Positions 61,936 through 64,000 of a stretch of 64,000 nt of DNA are shown here, piece after piece. The translations under genes were made by a program, and so were the position numbers. The stretch lies in assembly GCF_003337415.1 (NCBI RefSeq), contig NZ_QPJT01000013.1, positions 1 through 64,000 on the forward strand, read 5' to 3'. A model generated the notes under the pieces. The model did no database searches and was not told where the DNA came from. It saw only the letters and a program-made list of their open reading frames with translations. This DNA comes from Anaerobacterium chartisolvens (GTDB taxonomy: Bacteria > Bacillota > Clostridia > Acetivibrionales > DSM-27016). Every line of letters begins with the position of its first letter. Within the stretch, counting starts at the first letter, position 1.

Positions 61936-63411
61936 ATGAAGAAGGATAAGCCATTTATTCACCTTTTTAAGACTCCAGGGGGACATTATATATATGATGT
62001 TAATACAAACGCAATAATAAAGACGCAAAAATCAATCTATGACTTTTTGCAAGGCGGTCAAAGAAGCTGTGTTAACAATGAAGCATGCTTTGAGAGCAAT
62101 GATAATAATGATACCATAAATGCAGTAAAAAAGATAAAAGAAAAGGGATTTTTATCATCAAAAAGAATTAAAGAGGTTTCTCATCCTGCTAACGATATAC
62201 TGGAATACCATTTGGCTAATAAATTGAAAATGATTATTTTACAAGTTACACAACAATGTAATTTACGGTGCGAATATTGTGCTTATTCCGGCAATTATTT
62301 AAATAGAGGACATGCCAACCTTCGAATGAATCTCGAAACAGCCCAAAAAAGCATTGGTTTTTTGATAGATAACTCAAGAGATGTCGATAGGGTAAATATA
62401 GCTTTTTATGGTGGAGAGCCTCTTTTGGAATTTGAACTCATAAAAAATTGTATTCATTATGCAAAAGAAATTTCTGAAGGTAAAAAAGTTACATTTAGCC
62501 TTACTACGAATGGTACTGTGTTTACCAAAGAAATTATAGAGTTTTTTGAAATGCATGATGCAACCATCACCATCAGCCTTGATGGACCCAAAGAGATTAA
62601 TGATAAGAACAGAAGGTTTGCAGTAAGTGGCTGCGGTACATTTGAAAGTATAAACAAAAATCTGGAGTTTTTTAAGGATGGTTATCCGGAGTACTTTAAA
62701 AAAGTGGTGTTTAATGTTGTTTTAGATAGAAATAACAATTTTAATTGTGTAAACGAATTTTTTACCACTTATGATATTATTAAGGATTCTATGATAAATG
62801 CAAGCGGCATATCAACGCATTACGCAAAGGTTGAAAGCAAGTCATCTGAGGAATATGATATTAATATAAAATATGAATTATTTAAGTTATACCTTAATAA
62901 AGTCAATAGACTTGATGAGAAATATGTGTCAAAATTGGTAACAAGCAACTATGAAATGTTGAGAATGAAAATTTTTAAAGAAAGAGAACGCACGGAGGAA
63001 TTGTCCGAAAAAGCACACCATGGAGGTCCTTGTGTTCCCGGTGCACAAAGATTGTTTGTAGATGTAAACGGAAATTTTTATCCCTGTGAGAAAGTGTCCG
63101 AAAATTCTGAAGTGATGAGAATCGGACACATTGATACCGGATTCAATATTGAAAAAGTCCGTAATCTTCTGAACGTCGGAAGGATAACCAAAGAAAGCTG
63201 TCTGGATTGCTGGGCTTTCAGGTTTTGTACTTTATGTGCAGCAATGGCGGATGATACAAAAGGATTATCTCCCGCTGTAAAGCTTTCAAATTGTAATGCT
63301 GTCAGGGCATCACAAGAACAAAACTTTAAAGACTATTGTACGCTTAATGAATTCGGACACAACTTTGAAAATAATTACGGGTATATTTTGATGGGGGGAT
63401 TTGATGAATAA
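61936..63411 (+). CDS. ccpM: Radical SAM/SPASM Cys-rich peptide maturase 2 (CcpM-like)
   Basis: A 491-residue paralogue of the 56831 gene with the same layout. The N-terminal part has KPFIHLFKTPGGHYIYDVNTN, the cluster is Cys108-Cys112-Cys115 (CNLRCEYC), and the SPASM domain has FYPCEKVSE and CWAFRFCTLC. The first 30 residues and the SPASM region are the most alike between the two; the middle differs more, as expected for different cores. It should process precursor 2. AAAGGAG precedes the ATG. The stop overlaps the next gene. Confidence 0.93.
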   Translation: MKKDKPFIHLFKTPGGHYIYDVNTNAIIKTQKSIYDFLQGGQRSCVNNEACFESNDNNDTINAVKKIKEKGFLSSKRIKEVSHPANDILEYHLANKLKMIILQVTQQCNLRCEYCAYSGNYLNRGHANLRMNLETAQKSIGFLIDNSRDVDRVNIAFYGGEPLLEFELIKNCIHYAKEISEGKKVTFSLTTNGTVFTKEIIEFFEMHDATITISLDGPKEINDKNRRFAVSGCGTFESINKNLEFFKDGYPEYFKKVVFNVVLDRNNNFNCVNEFFTTYDIIKDSMINASGISTHYAKVESKSSEEYDINIKYELFKLYLNKVNRLDEKYVSKLVTSNYEMLRMKIFKERERTEELSEKAHHGGPCVPGAQRLFVDVNGNFYPCEKVSENSEVMRIGHIDTGFNIEKVRNLLNVGRITKESCLDCWAFRFCTLCAAMADDTKGLSPAVKLSNCNAVRASQEQNFKDYCTLNEFGHNFENNYGYILMGGFDE

Positions 63412-64000
63412 GCAAAAAATAATTATATATCCATATGATGAACAGTTTAGTCCTGTCCTGAGGCATAAGGAGCTATTAAAGGAATATGAGGTCGTAGGGC
63501 TAGTATCCCCCCGCGGGTGGGGGCTAACGGGCAAGGACGCAGGGGAGGCTGACAACGGTTGTTATTTAGGCATCAATATCACCAGTGACTTTGACAGTAG
63601 TATAGACTTATGTGATGCTGTCCTGTTCAGTGAATCGCGAAGCGAATTGGAGTTTGAAAAAATTATAATGCCTAAGGTTATGAAAGCCGTAGAGAGCGGT
63701 AAGGATATAGTATTCACCCTCCCATTGCAAAATGATGCATATAATACAATTTCAAAAGAGTGTAAAGCCCGTAACGTAAATTTTAAGTATTACAATTACT
63801 CCGATATGGTGCAAGCTTTTCATGGAATTGAGGCTGAAAATGAGTTTCTATATGATATTGACACCCCTGTAATTTTTGTCATGGGAACTGGTGAAAGGGC
63901 AAATAAGTTTGAGATTCAGCTTGCGCTGAGAGAGAATATTCTGAAAATGGGATATAAAATAACCCAGGTGGGTACAAGAGGATACTGTGAGCTGTTAGGC
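63404..64000 (+). CDS. Peptide maturation system protein 2, partial (runs off the right edge)
   Basis: 199 codons are visible without a stop. The opening IIIYPYDEQFSPVLRHKELL, SPRGWGLTGKDAGEA and VIFVMGTGERANKFEIQLAL mirror the 58298 product, so it is its paralogue. The ATG overlaps the end of the maturase gene by eight bases. The rest, and perhaps a second carrier-like or transporter gene, lies beyond the window. Confidence 0.9.
   Translation, partial: MNKQKIIIYPYDEQFSPVLRHKELLKEYEVVGLVSPRGWGLTGKDAGEADNGCYLGINITSDFDSSIDLCDAVLFSESRSELEFEKIIMPKVMKAVESGKDIVFTLPLQNDAYNTISKECKARNVNFKYYNYSDMVQAFHGIEAENEFLYDIDTPVIFVMGTGERANKFEIQLALRENILKMGYKITQVGTRGYCELLG

Overview
The window reads as chromosome of a low- to mid-GC, spore-forming anaerobic Firmicute of the class Clostridia. 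The support is an alpha/beta-type small acid-soluble spore protein, ferredoxin-dependent 2-oxoacid oxidoreductase genes, type III glutamine synthetase, a T-box leader, a sortase-anchored surface protein, and AGGAGG-type ribosome binding sites before almost every gene. The genus cannot be fixed from the sequence alone. No tRNA, rRNA, CRISPR array or insertion sequence was seen.

Layout. 0.3-4.6 kb: polA, coaE, a lytic transglycosylase and a small unknown gene in one overlapping or tightly spaced run. 4.9-6.2 kb (minus): DAHP synthase behind a T-box whose specifier reads UUC (Phe). 6.4-8.1 kb: a large serine recombinase with a 43-codon upstream ORF. 8.1-15.6 kb: a zinc-ribbon protein, a lipoprotein, an HD-GYP protein behind an unassigned structured leader, an archaeal-type phosphoglycerate mutase, Fur, an amidohydrolase, and an LDH-fold dehydrogenase that carries the malate-type Arg. 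15.8-20.9 kb: tcdA, a MinD-like ATPase, a PIN toxin-antitoxin pair and a four-subunit 2-oxoacid:ferredoxin oxidoreductase. 21-23.7 kb (minus): glutamine synthetase III behind an ANTAR-type antitermination leader, and a YmaF-like protein. 23.9-28.8 kb: MarR regulator, membrane-fusion lipoprotein and RND pump, with a clear promoter and palindromic operator. 29-31.6 kb: a DUF4097-like secreted protein, a tandem HD/HD-GYP protein and a lipoprotein.

31.6-40.9 kb is an accessory island with different codon use: a ParE/Phd toxin-antitoxin pair, then an operon of small XRE regulator, SNF2 helicase, DinD-like protein, type III Mod methyltransferase and type III Res nuclease. 40.9-42.8 kb: DUF3810-like metalloprotease, RDD protein and SASP. 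43.3-56.1 kb is a cell-surface region: a roughly 2000-residue subtilase with FG-GAP and Big2 repeats, a 1474-residue adhesin ending in an LPKAG sorting signal, a sortase, and a secreted transglutaminase-like protein directly under a c-di-GMP-I (GEMM) riboswitch. With two HD-GYP proteins nearby, this suggests c-di-GMP control of surface functions.

56.5-64 kb is the most novel part: a duplicated Cys-rich peptide (RiPP) locus. Two precursor peptides share a leader but have unrelated cores, and each is followed by a hairpin and its own radical SAM/SPASM maturase and partner protein. An acyl-carrier-like protein lacking the phosphopantetheine Ser and an ABC exporter sit between the two halves. An identical 15-base element lies 63-67 bases upstream of each precursor. 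The second half runs off the right edge.
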